Shown here: piece by piece, positions 7,936 to 15,049 of the stretch
Numbering within the stretch: position 1 is the stretch's first letter
Layout of the letters: each line of letters opens with the position of its first letter
Assembly: GCF_007856155.1 (NCBI RefSeq)
Contig: NZ_CP042266.1
Location: forward strand, 2,046,001 to 2,110,000
DNA length: 64,000 nucleotides
Direction: 5' to 3'
DNA from: Streptomyces qinzhouensis
GTDB lineage: Bacteria; Actinomycetota; Actinomycetes; Streptomycetales; Streptomycetaceae
The notes under the pieces: model-generated
Database searches by the model: none
What the model was told of the DNA's origin: nothing
The model's input: the letters and a program-made list of their open reading frames with translations, nothing else
Program-made: the position numbers and the translations under genes

Positions 7936-7966
7936 GAGCAGCGCTCTACCCCTGAGCTACGCACCC
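7892..7966 (-). tRNA. tRNA-Val (anticodon UAC), CCA encoded
   Basis: The minus strand reads 5'-GGGTGCG...CGCGCCC-A-CCA. The seven acceptor pairs include one U-G. The D arm is GCTCAGGGGTAGAGC, the anticodon stem-loop is CTGCT-CTTACAA-AGCAG (anticodon TAC), and the T loop is GGTTCGAAACC. The body is 7895-7966 and the encoded CCA is 7892-7894. The 3' end faces the accessory block at 3.6-7.9 kb, the side on which integrative elements using tRNA 3' ends would lie. Confidence 0.96.
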
Positions 7967-8144
7967 GTGGATGAGTGAACAGCCTACATGCCGCACCGGG
8001 CAGGGCCGCAAACCCATTCGTCCGGGGCGGGCGGGGAGGGGGGATAGCCCTACCGCGGATCCGGTGGGTCGCCGGATCGTGAGGGGTGGCGGGGGGATCT
8101 AGCTTTGGGGGAAATGGTGGATCGGCAGGGGGAAGGGACACTTT

Positions 8145-8921
8145 ATGGACGGCCGTGCCGCCCGGGGAATCGTGGCGATCGGGGTGGGGGGTGCGCTGGT
8201 GTTCGGGGCTGTGGGGTGCGGGGCCGCCGATGCGGAGGGGGCTCCTGTGGAGCGGAAGTCCTTCGCCGTCGTCGGGAAGGAGCTGGTCGTCGATGTGGAC
8301 GACTCGGATGTCACGCTCGTGCCCGGGGACGGCGACGAGGTGAAGGTCACCCGGCAGGTGGACGGCTGGGCGGTGGTGGGCGGCGGGCCCGATCCGCAGT
8401 GGCGGATGGAGGACGGGAAGCTGATCCTGCGTACCAATTGCAACGGATTCGTCGGAGACTGCGACTCCCGGCACACCGTGGAGGTGCCCAAGGGGGTCGC
8501 CGTCACCGTGAAGCACGACAACGGGAAGGTGAACGCGTCCGCGTTCGGCACGCCTCTCAAGATCTCCTCGGACAACGGGGACGTGACCGTCCGGGGCACC
8601 ACCGGCGATCTGCGGCTCAGTACCGAGAACGGGGAGGTGCGCGCGGAGGACGTCAGCGCCGGGGAGGTGAACGTCAAGAGCGACAACGGCGATGTGAAGA
8701 TACGGATGAAGACGGCCGCCGAGAAGCTGGAGGCGGTCACCGACAACGGGGGCGTCGTGGTGGAGCTGCCGCCCGCCGGGGCCCCGTACGCCGTCAACTC
8801 GAACGCCGACAACGGGTCGCGGAAGATACGTCTGTCCGACGCCGAGCAGGACGACAGCAGTCCGCGCAAGGTGCGGGTGGAGAGCGAGAACGGTGATGTG
8901 ACCGTACGGCTGAAGGGGTAA
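8145..8921 (+). CDS. DUF4097-type beta-repeat lipoprotein
   Basis: 258 residues. The N-terminus is a lipoprotein signal with lipobox GAVGC (Cys25), so the mature protein is anchored outside the membrane. The body is a run of ~20-residue beta-strand repeats (VKHDNGKVNAS, ISSDNGDVTVRG, LSTENGEVRAED, VKSDNGDVKIRM, AVTDNGGVVVEL, VESENGDVTVRL). This is the 'DNG(D/K)V' solenoid typical of DUF4097 proteins. Role unknown, probably a cell-envelope scaffold or sensor. It is followed by the coiled-coil membrane protein at 9001. Confidence 0.88.
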   Translation: MDGRAARGIVAIGVGGALVFGAVGCGAADAEGAPVERKSFAVVGKELVVDVDDSDVTLVPGDGDEVKVTRQVDGWAVVGGGPDPQWRMEDGKLILRTNCNGFVGDCDSRHTVEVPKGVAVTVKHDNGKVNASAFGTPLKISSDNGDVTVRGTTGDLRLSTENGEVRAEDVSAGEVNVKSDNGDVKIRMKTAAEKLEAVTDNGGVVVELPPAGAPYAVNSNADNGSRKIRLSDAEQDDSSPRKVRVESENGDVTVRLKG

Positions 8922-9000
8922 CCGAACGGCCCGTGTGTGCGTCCGTACCGGGTGGGACAATGGACCGACCGGGTACGGCGACACGGCACGGGAGAGGGAT

Positions 9001-10350
9001 GTGACGGCGACACACGCGAGGCCGCGGGTTTCAGCCACAGCGAGTGCCGTCCGGGATGTGATCCTTCTTCTGCTGCTACCGGTGCCGCTCCTCGCGGGGG
9101 CCTTCGCGGGCGGGGGCACGCGTCGCTGGTTCGGGGGGCGCGGGGAGAGTCTGCGGGCCGAGGCCCAGGCCGCGAAGGACGCCGCGGCCGCCGCCTTCTA
9201 CGAGCTGGACAGCGCCCAGCGAGAGCTGCGGATCTCCATCGAGACGATCACCGCGGTGGACGATTCGCCGCCCACCCGGCGGGCGGTGGAGGGGTTCACG
9301 GCCCTGGGGCAGCGGATCGACGAGGTCAGCGGCCGGTACATCACGGCCGTCGACGCCCATGATCTCGACCGGGACGATCTCGACGCCTCCGTCGCCGCCC
9401 GGGCCAGGACCGAGCTCAACCGGGCCAGGGACGAGCTGGTCACGGTCAAGACCGAGCTGGACCGGTTCGGGGAGGGGCTCGGGCCGCTGCTCGACAAAGC
9501 GGAGACCCGGCTCGCCCGGCTGCTGCCCGCCACCGAGCGGGCCAGGGCGGCCCTGCTGGCCGCGAGCAACGCCCTGGACACGGCGCGCGGCTCCGGGCTG
9601 CGGGCCGACGACCTCGCGGCCCGGCTGGCCCGGCTCGGCCCCGAGCTGACCAGGCTCAACCAGGGCGCCGGACGGCATGGCGTCGGCGAGACGCTGCACC
9701 GCGCCGACCACGTCCTGCGGGAGGCCGAGGCGGTACGGGCCGACGCCGAGAAGCTGCCCGCGCTCGCCGCCGACACCGATAAGCGCCTGGTCTCCCTGCG
9801 GACCCGCGCCCAGGCCCTCACCACCCGCGCCCAGGGCGTCGAACCGGTCCTCAGCGAACTGCGCCGCCGCTACTCCGCCGCCTGCTGGCAGGACCTCCAG
9901 CAGGTGCCCGAGCAGGCCGCCGCCGATATCCGGCTCGCCGAGCAGCGGCTCACGGAGGCCGCCGCCGCCCGCGACGAGCAGCGCTGGCCCGATGTCACCG
10001 CGCTGCTCGGCACCGTACGCGCCCTGCTGAACACCACGGACGAGGCGATCTCCGCGGCCCGTGAGCGGCTGGAGCGGCTGGACGCCGTCGCGCGGGACCG
10101 GCGGCCGGAGCTCGACCGCACCCGCTTCGCGCTCCGCGACGCCCAGCGCCTCGCCATGGCCGGACGCGACCGGCCCGATCCCCGGCACGCCCGGCCGCTG
10201 GACGACGCGGTCGACCGGCTCGAGCGGGCCGTCGCCTCCCTCGAAGGCCGTCACCCGGACTACTGGCATTTCCTCACCGAGGCGGAGGCCGTCCGCCGGA
10301 CCGCCGCCCGAGTCGTGGAGCAGATCCGCGAGGAGCGCGCCGGGGGATGA
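9001..10350 (+). CDS. Membrane-anchored coiled-coil protein of unknown function
   Basis: 449 residues from the GTG at 9001, 10 nt after GGAGAGGG. An N-terminal hydrophobic segment (about 20-42, LLLLLPVPLLAGAFAGG) is a signal anchor. The rest is almost entirely long Ala/Arg/Glu/Leu-rich helices with heptad character. There are repeated phrases such as LTTRAQGVEPVLSELR, and it lacks any recognised enzymatic motif. This looks like a structural or tethering protein of the envelope. No named family recognised. Confidence 0.75.
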   Translation: MTATHARPRVSATASAVRDVILLLLLPVPLLAGAFAGGGTRRWFGGRGESLRAEAQAAKDAAAAAFYELDSAQRELRISIETITAVDDSPPTRRAVEGFTALGQRIDEVSGRYITAVDAHDLDRDDLDASVAARARTELNRARDELVTVKTELDRFGEGLGPLLDKAETRLARLLPATERARAALLAASNALDTARGSGLRADDLAARLARLGPELTRLNQGAGRHGVGETLHRADHVLREAEAVRADAEKLPALAADTDKRLVSLRTRAQALTTRAQGVEPVLSELRRRYSAACWQDLQQVPEQAAADIRLAEQRLTEAAAARDEQRWPDVTALLGTVRALLNTTDEAISAARERLERLDAVARDRRPELDRTRFALRDAQRLAMAGRDRPDPRHARPLDDAVDRLERAVASLEGRHPDYWHFLTEAEAVRRTAARVVEQIREERAGG

Positions 10351-10472
10351 AGACCGGGGGCTGAGGGCCGGAGGGCGAGGGCCGGGCGGTCCCTGATTTG
10401 AAGGGGCGGCGCCGCGGGCGGATGCTGGGAGGTACGAGTACGCGAAACGGTTCGTACCCGAGGAGGCCGCTC

Positions 10473-11069
10473 ATGGCCGCACACGTACTGCCCCACCGGA
10501 CCCGGCAGCCGCAGAATCGCCCGCGCACCACACTCGACGAGCATCTGCCCGTCGATCACCGCCTCAGCCGGGTCTACCGGATCGGCGCGGGGGTGATGGG
10601 CGCGTTCCTGCTCGCCTTCGGCATCCTGGGACTGATCGACAAGATCGGCTTCTTCAACACCCACGGCGCCACCGTCATCGGCCTGAACACCAACGGCGCC
10701 CTCAGCGTGCTGTCGATCTGTGTCGGCGCGCTGCTGCTCTTCGGGATGTTCAAGGGCGGCAACTTCGCCTCGACCCTGAATATGGTTCTCGGCATCCTCT
10801 TCATCGCCAGCGGCTTCATCAATCTCGCGCTGCTGGACACCAGCTTCAACCCCTTCGCGTTCAAGATTCAGAACGTGCTGTTCAGCTTTGTGGTCGGGCT
10901 GCTGCTGATGTTCTTCGGAATGTACGGACGGGTCAGCTCGACCCTGCCGCACGACAATCCGTACTGGAAGGCCCGCCATCCCCAGGAGGCCGAGGACGAG
11001 GCCCGGGCCGCGCGGGCCCGTGGATCGGCGGTTTCCACCGGGGCGCACGAAGGCGGGGGCGGCGCGTAG
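10473..11069 (+). CDS. DUF4383 family membrane protein
   Basis: 198 residues from the ATG at 10473, with AGGAGG (10461-10466) ideally placed. It has four hydrophobic segments: GAFLLAFGILGLI, ALSVLSICVGALLLFG, TLNMVLGILFIASGFINLALL and VLFSFVVGLLLMFFGMYG. Between the first two is a conserved glycine/asparagine stretch (VIGLNTNG). This is the four-helix pattern of DUF4383. Function unknown. Its TAG stop forms part of the TAGCCT -10 box of the next gene. Confidence 0.85.
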   Translation: MAAHVLPHRTRQPQNRPRTTLDEHLPVDHRLSRVYRIGAGVMGAFLLAFGILGLIDKIGFFNTHGATVIGLNTNGALSVLSICVGALLLFGMFKGGNFASTLNMVLGILFIASGFINLALLDTSFNPFAFKIQNVLFSFVVGLLLMFFGMYGRVSSTLPHDNPYWKARHPQEAEDEARAARARGSAVSTGAHEGGGGA

Positions 11070-11079
11070 CCTTACGGCC

Positions 11080-11295
11080 ATGCCCCGATACGAGTTCCGC
11101 TGCCGCACCTGTGACGACACCTTCGAGGTCGACCGGCCGATGGCCCGCTCCGGTGAGCCCGCGAGCTGCCCCGACGGGCACGACGACACGGTCAAGCTGC
11201 TCTCCGCCGTCGCCGTCGGCGGTACGGCCGCCGGTGCGCCGGCCCCCTCGGGCGGCGGGGGCGGGGGCTGCTGCGGTGGCGGCCGCTGCGGCTGA
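11080..11295 (+). CDS. FmdB-family zinc-ribbon protein
   Basis: 71 residues starting MPRYEFRCRTCDDTFE, the standard FmdB opening with a CxxC knuckle, then ASCPDGH and a Gly-rich tail ending CCGGGRCG. FmdB-like zinc ribbons are small putative regulatory or metal-binding proteins. No ribosome binding site is visible. A TAGCCT box ends 7 nt before the ATG, so the message from this promoter should be leaderless. Confidence 0.88.
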   Translation: MPRYEFRCRTCDDTFEVDRPMARSGEPASCPDGHDDTVKLLSAVAVGGTAAGAPAPSGGGGGGCCGGGRCG

Positions 11296-11304
11296 CCACC
11301 GGCC

Positions 11305-11379
11305 GCCGACCGGTGCGGTACGGACAACCGCCGACCGGTGCCGTACGGGCAACGGCCGACCGGTGCGGTACGGGCGGCG
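11305..11379. repeat. 25-bp tandem repeat, three units
   Basis: Units start at 11305, 11330 and 11355, each GCCGACCGGTGCGGTACGG plus a short CAAC-type end. The period is exactly 25 bp with only a few substitutions. Each unit holds the ACCGGT palindrome. It lies between the convergent FmdB-like and response-regulator genes and may act in termination. Confidence 0.85.
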
Positions 11380-11401
11380 GCCCGTACCGCCGGGTCCGTC
11401 G

Positions 11402-12046
11402 TCAGGTCCCGAGGTAGCGCAGGACCGCCATCACCCGCCGTGAGTAGCCCGATGCCCGTGGCAGCTCCAGCTTGTCGAAGATCGCGTTGATGTGCTTCTC
11501 GACCGCGCTCTGCGATACGTACAGCCGCTCCGCGATCGCCCCGTTGGCGTGCCCCTGCGCCATCTCCGCCAGAACGTCCCGCTCCCTGGCCGTCAGCCCG
11601 GCGAGCGGGTCGGTTCTGCTGCTGCGGGCCATCAGCCGCCGGACGACCTCCGGGTCGAAGGCCGCCCGCCCCCGCCCCACCCGGTCCAGCGCGTCGAGGA
11701 ACTCGTCGATGTCGACGACCCGGTCCTTCAGCAGATAGCCCACGCCCCGGGACTCCCCGCTGAGCAGTTCACCGGCGTATCTCCGCTCCACGTACTGCGA
11801 GAGCACCAGGACGCCCACCCCGGGCCAGCGGCGGCGGATCTCCAGCGCGGCCCGCAGGCCCTCGTCGGTGTGCGTCGGGGGCATCCGGACATCGGCGACG
11901 ACCACATCGGGCGGCCCGGCGGCGACCGCGGCGAGCAGTGCCTCACCGTCACCGACGGCCGCGACCACCTCGTGCCCCTCCTCGGCCAGCAGCCGGACGA
12001 GCCCCTCCCTCAGCAGGGTCGAATCCTCGGCGACGACTATGCGCAC
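11402..12046 (-). CDS. NarL/LuxR-family response regulator
   Basis: 214 residues. Receiver domain 1-120 with acidic pair (Glu7, Asp8), phosphoacceptor Asp52 (VVVADVRMPP) and the conserved lysine in YLLKDR. The LuxR HTH is at about 148-205 (LTARERDVLAEMAQGHANGAIAERL...VEKHI). The partner is the histidine kinase directly upstream, whose stop codon overlaps this ATG by 10 bp, so translation is coupled. The signal and target genes are not evident. Confidence 0.93.
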   Translation of the reverse strand: MRIVVAEDSTLLREGLVRLLAEEGHEVVAAVGDGEALLAAVAAGPPDVVVADVRMPPTHTDEGLRAALEIRRRWPGVGVLVLSQYVERRYAGELLSGESRGVGYLLKDRVVDIDEFLDALDRVGRGRAAFDPEVVRRLMARSSRTDPLAGLTARERDVLAEMAQGHANGAIAERLYVSQSAVEKHINAIFDKLELPRASGYSRRVMAVLRYLGT

Positions 12047-13257
12047 GGCACCTCCGCGGTGATCGTGGTGGGTCCGCCGGGCGGGCTGTGCACCCCGAAC
12101 CGGCCGTCGAGAGCGGCGACCCGGCGCGCCAGCCCCGTGAGCCCGCCGCCCGCCGGATCCGCGCCGCCCGCGCCGTCGTCCTCGACGGTCAGCCGGAGCG
12201 TGTCCCCGTCCCGGTGGACCACGATCCCGATCCGGGTGGCCCCGGTGTGTTTGACGATATTGGTGACGGCCTCCGAGACGACGAAGTACAGCACCGTCCC
12301 GGCCCGGCGCTCGGGCGGGCGGCCCCCGTCGTCGTAGCCGAGGTCCACGGGGAGCGGGCTGCGCTCGGCGACGCTCTCCAGCGCCACGGACAGCCCGGCC
12401 TCGTCGAGCACCGCCGGATGGACCCGCCAGGCGACCTCACGCAGCTCGGCCAGCGCCCGTCGGCTCTCCTCCTGGGCCTGCCGGAGCAGCTGTCCGGCGC
12501 GTTCCGGATCGGTGCTGCGCCGGGCCCGGCCCAGCAGGATCCCGAGGGCGACGAGCCGCTGCTGCACCCCGTCGTGGAGATCGCGTTCGATCCGGCGCCG
12601 CTCCTCGTCGACGGCGTCGACGACCTCGGAGCGGCTGGTGGCGAGCTGGTCGATGCGCCGCCGGAGGGCCTCGTGCGGGCCGGGGCCGAGAACGCGCCGG
12701 ACCAGCCGCTCCTCCAGCAGGACCGTGCCATGGACGCCCTGTGCGGTGAGGACCAGCAGAAACGCCCCCAGGAGCCCGGTGCCGAGCACCTCCAGCGGAT
12801 AGTCCACGGAGATCACGAACCAGCCGAGCACCCCGACCAGGAACCAGAAGAGTCCGGTCACCATGAGGCCGAGAACCATCCCGCCGAGGAGGCCGAGAGG
12901 GATGCGGTACACGGCATAGCGCAGTGCGTCGGCCGGGAGGTAGCCGGCCGGGGGCCGGATTCCGCAGAGCCGCTCCAGTCTGCGCAGCTCGGCCCGGGCG
13001 GACAGGGCCCCGACGGCGGACAGCGGGCGCAGGACGGTGCGGCGGGCCTGCGGCAGGGCGAGCACCGCGAGGAGGACCAGTCCGGCCGGTACGGCGACGA
13101 GCAGCCCCACCAGCGCGGTCAGCGCCCCGGCCGCCAGCCCCGCGACGGCCCGCGCACCCCGCAGCGCGAGCCGCCGCGGCGACGCCTCGCGCCCCGCTCC
13201 GGCGGGTCCGGAGCCCTCGGCACTTCCGGCGCTGCCGGTGCCGCCTGTCCCTGTCAT
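12037..13257 (-). CDS. Sensor histidine kinase (HisKA_3/NarL type)
   Basis: 406 residues from the ATG at 13257 (an earlier in-frame GTG at 13266 is possible). Disordered N-terminus, two membrane blocks (about 38-70 and 118-178), a linker helix, then the HisKA_3 dimerisation helix ERRRIERDLHDGVQQRL with phospho-acceptor His228. The HATPase domain follows, with N box EAVTNIVKHTG and DDGAGG. It lacks a large extracellular sensor, so it probably senses membrane state. Forms an overlapping operon with the response regulator. Confidence 0.92.
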   Translation of the reverse strand: MTGTGGTGSAGSAEGSGPAGAGREASPRRLALRGARAVAGLAAGALTALVGLLVAVPAGLVLLAVLALPQARRTVLRPLSAVGALSARAELRRLERLCGIRPPAGYLPADALRYAVYRIPLGLLGGMVLGLMVTGLFWFLVGVLGWFVISVDYPLEVLGTGLLGAFLLVLTAQGVHGTVLLEERLVRRVLGPGPHEALRRRIDQLATSRSEVVDAVDEERRRIERDLHDGVQQRLVALGILLGRARRSTDPERAGQLLRQAQEESRRALAELREVAWRVHPAVLDEAGLSVALESVAERSPLPVDLGYDDGGRPPERRAGTVLYFVVSEAVTNIVKHTGATRIGIVVHRDGDTLRLTVEDDGAGGADPAGGGLTGLARRVAALDGRFGVHSPPGGPTTITAEVPCA

Positions 13258-13383
13258 GTCCGTCACGCCCCCTCTGACCGTTGCGTCCCCCGGGTCTGTC
13301 CCGATCTCGTCCGGATCCTTCCCGGGGCCCCGGCCCCACCGGCGTAAGGCGACTACGCTAGCCAGTGCGCCTCCACGGCACAC

Positions 13384-13397
13384 TGCGGTAAACCGCA
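13384..13397. promoter_or_regulatory. Palindrome TGCGGTAAACCGCA in the divergent kinase/DedA promoter
   Basis: A perfect 14-bp inverted repeat lies in the gap between the histidine-kinase gene (minus) and the DedA gene (plus). A short direct repeat GTCTTCAG occurs twice about 20-35 bp further on. Candidate operator for one or both units. Confidence 0.4.
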
Positions 13398-13454
13398 GGT
13401 CAGTGTGTGGGGGTCTTCAGACTGTCTTCAGCTCGCATTCATTACCTTTGAGGC

Positions 13455-14114
13455 ATGGACCCCATGATCGTGACCGCCGCCGCGCCGATCGAGAGCAGTG
13501 CTCCGGGCTGGATCAACAGCCTGATGGACACGCTCGGCGCACCGGGTGCTGGCATCGCCATTGCCCTGGAGAACCTCTTTCCACCGCTCCCCAGTGAAGT
13601 GATTCTTCCGCTCGCCGGCTTCGCGTCCAGCACGGGTCAGATGAACCTCTACGCGGCGCTGATCTGGACCACGATCGGTTCGGTCGTCGGAGCGTGGGCG
13701 CTGTACGGGGTCGGGGCGGCGCTCGGCCGTGACCGTACGGTGGCGATCGCGTCGAAGCTGCCGCTGCTGAAGGTCTCCGACATCGAGAAGACGGAGGCCT
13801 GGTTCATCAAGCACGGTCCGAAGGCCGTCTTCTTCGGGCGCATGATCCCGATCTTCCGTTCGCTGATATCCGTCCCCGCCGGGGTGGAGCGGATGTCGCT
13901 CCCGCTGTTCCTGGGGCTGACGACGCTCGGCAGCGCGATCTGGAACACCGTCTTCGTCATGGCCGGGTATCTGCTCGGCGAGAACTGGGAGTCCGTGACG
14001 GGGTACGTCTCCACCTACTCCAAGCTGGTCCTGGTCGGGGCGGCCCTCGCGGTCGTGGGGTTCTTCGTGGTCCGGCTGCTGAAGTCGGGTCCGGGCAGCA
14101 GGCGCCGGGCCTGA
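13455..14114 (+). CDS. DedA family membrane protein (second copy)
   Basis: 219 residues with the classic DedA signature ALENLFPPLPSEVILPLAG (about 36-54), the glycine-rich helix GSVVGAWALYGVGAALG, and FFGRMIPIFRSLISVPAG with the conserved R and P of the re-entrant loop. It has no close ribosome binding site. TACCTT ends 6 nt before the ATG, consistent with a leaderless transcript. It is a different subtype from the 470-1105 protein, closer to the E. coli DedA/YqjA pattern. Confidence 0.9.
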   Translation: MDPMIVTAAAPIESSAPGWINSLMDTLGAPGAGIAIALENLFPPLPSEVILPLAGFASSTGQMNLYAALIWTTIGSVVGAWALYGVGAALGRDRTVAIASKLPLLKVSDIEKTEAWFIKHGPKAVFFGRMIPIFRSLISVPAGVERMSLPLFLGLTTLGSAIWNTVFVMAGYLLGENWESVTGYVSTYSKLVLVGAALAVVGFFVVRLLKSGPGSRRRA

Positions 14115-14134
14115 GCCGACCGGCAGCGCATAAG

Positions 14135-14167
14135 GAGAGGGGCCGTCCCGTGCGGGCGGCCCCTCTC
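14135..14167 (+). terminator. Terminator after the second DedA gene
   Basis: An 11-bp stem (GAGAGGGGCCG with CGGCCCCTCTC) around an 11-nt loop, beginning 20 bp after the stop and followed by TTCTG. Immediately after it (about 14172-14222) is a degenerate 11-12-bp tandem repeat of TACGGGTCC, four to five units, with no gene. Confidence 0.8.
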
Positions 14168-14236
14168 TTCTGTGTACGGGTCCGGTGTACGGGTCCTGTG
14201 TACGGGTCCTGGTTACGGGCTCTTATACGGGAGAGG

Positions 14237-15049
14237 CTAAGGCGCCAGGAAGCGGCGGAGGATCTCCTCGCCCGCCGCGACCCCGGTCTCCGGCAGGGCC
14301 GTGACCCGCGGTCCCGACCAGCCGGCCGCCGCCAGCTCGCCGTGGGCCGGCCGCCATGCCCGGTCGGCCGCCAGCAGCAGATCCGCGTCCAGCAGGGAGT
14401 CCCCCGCCGCGAGGGTCTCCGCCGTGCCCGCCCGCCGGGCCACCTCCCGTACCGCCGCGCTCTTGGTGAGCGGCTTCGGTACGGCGTAGATCTTCCGGCC
14501 CTGGAGCGAGAGGGACCAGCCCCGCGGCTCGGCCCAGTCGGTCAGCTCCTTGACCCAGCCCTCGGGCAGCAGCGCACGGTCGACGACGAGATAGGCGAAC
14601 AGTTCCTCGGCCACGCGCTCCTTCAGCACCCACGCGGGGTCGGCGGTGGCCAGCAGCCGGCCCCGGACCTCGGCCAGGGACGCGCATTCGCCGTCGAGCC
14701 GGGCGGTGACGGTCCGCTGCCAGCCGGGGTCGGAGACGCCGTCGACGAGGATGTGCCCGCCGTTGGCGCAGACCGCGTACGCGGGCGGCGGTCCCGGCAG
14801 CCTGATCCGTCCGTACTGCTCGCGGGTGCGGGTGGTGGTGGGCACGAACACCGTCTCGGCGGCGACCCTGGCCAGCAGCCCGGCCGCGGTCTCGGTGACG
14901 TACGACAGCGGCTTGGACTGATAGACCTCGACGCACAGCAGCCGGGGCGCGAGCGCGTCGGGGCCGGTGAGCTCGAGGGCGGCGGCCGAGTAGATCAGTG
15001 TGCGGTCGAGGTCGCTGGCGACCAGCCGGCCGGCGGGGGCGCTGTTCAC
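14237..15049 (-). CDS. HAD-superfamily hydrolase of the ter operon
   Basis: 270 residues. HAD motif I is ASDLDRT (nucleophile Asp13, Asp15). Motif III is probably KPLTKSAAVRE, and motif IV is AAGDSLLDADLL. It resembles the Cof-like phosphatases of the ter-associated biosynthetic modules described in comparative genomics of Ter systems. Its ATG overlaps the stop of the PRTase/StiP gene (ATGA), making it the third gene of a tightly coupled operon. Expected role: dephosphorylation of a phosphorylated (nucleoside-like) intermediate. The substrate is inferred only. Confidence 0.85.
   Translation of the reverse strand: MNSAPAGRLVASDLDRTLIYSAAALELTGPDALAPRLLCVEVYQSKPLSYVTETAAGLLARVAAETVFVPTTTRTREQYGRIRLPGPPPAYAVCANGGHILVDGVSDPGWQRTVTARLDGECASLAEVRGRLLATADPAWVLKERVAEELFAYLVVDRALLPEGWVKELTDWAEPRGWSLSLQGRKIYAVPKPLTKSAAVREVARRAGTAETLAAGDSLLDADLLLAADRAWRPAHGELAAAGWSGPRVTALPETGVAAGEEILRRFLAP

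Noticed and set aside
11305..11379. Possible CRISPR-like repeat
   Set aside because: Units are directly adjacent with no spacers and only three copies. No CRISPR array or cas gene is seen anywhere in the window.
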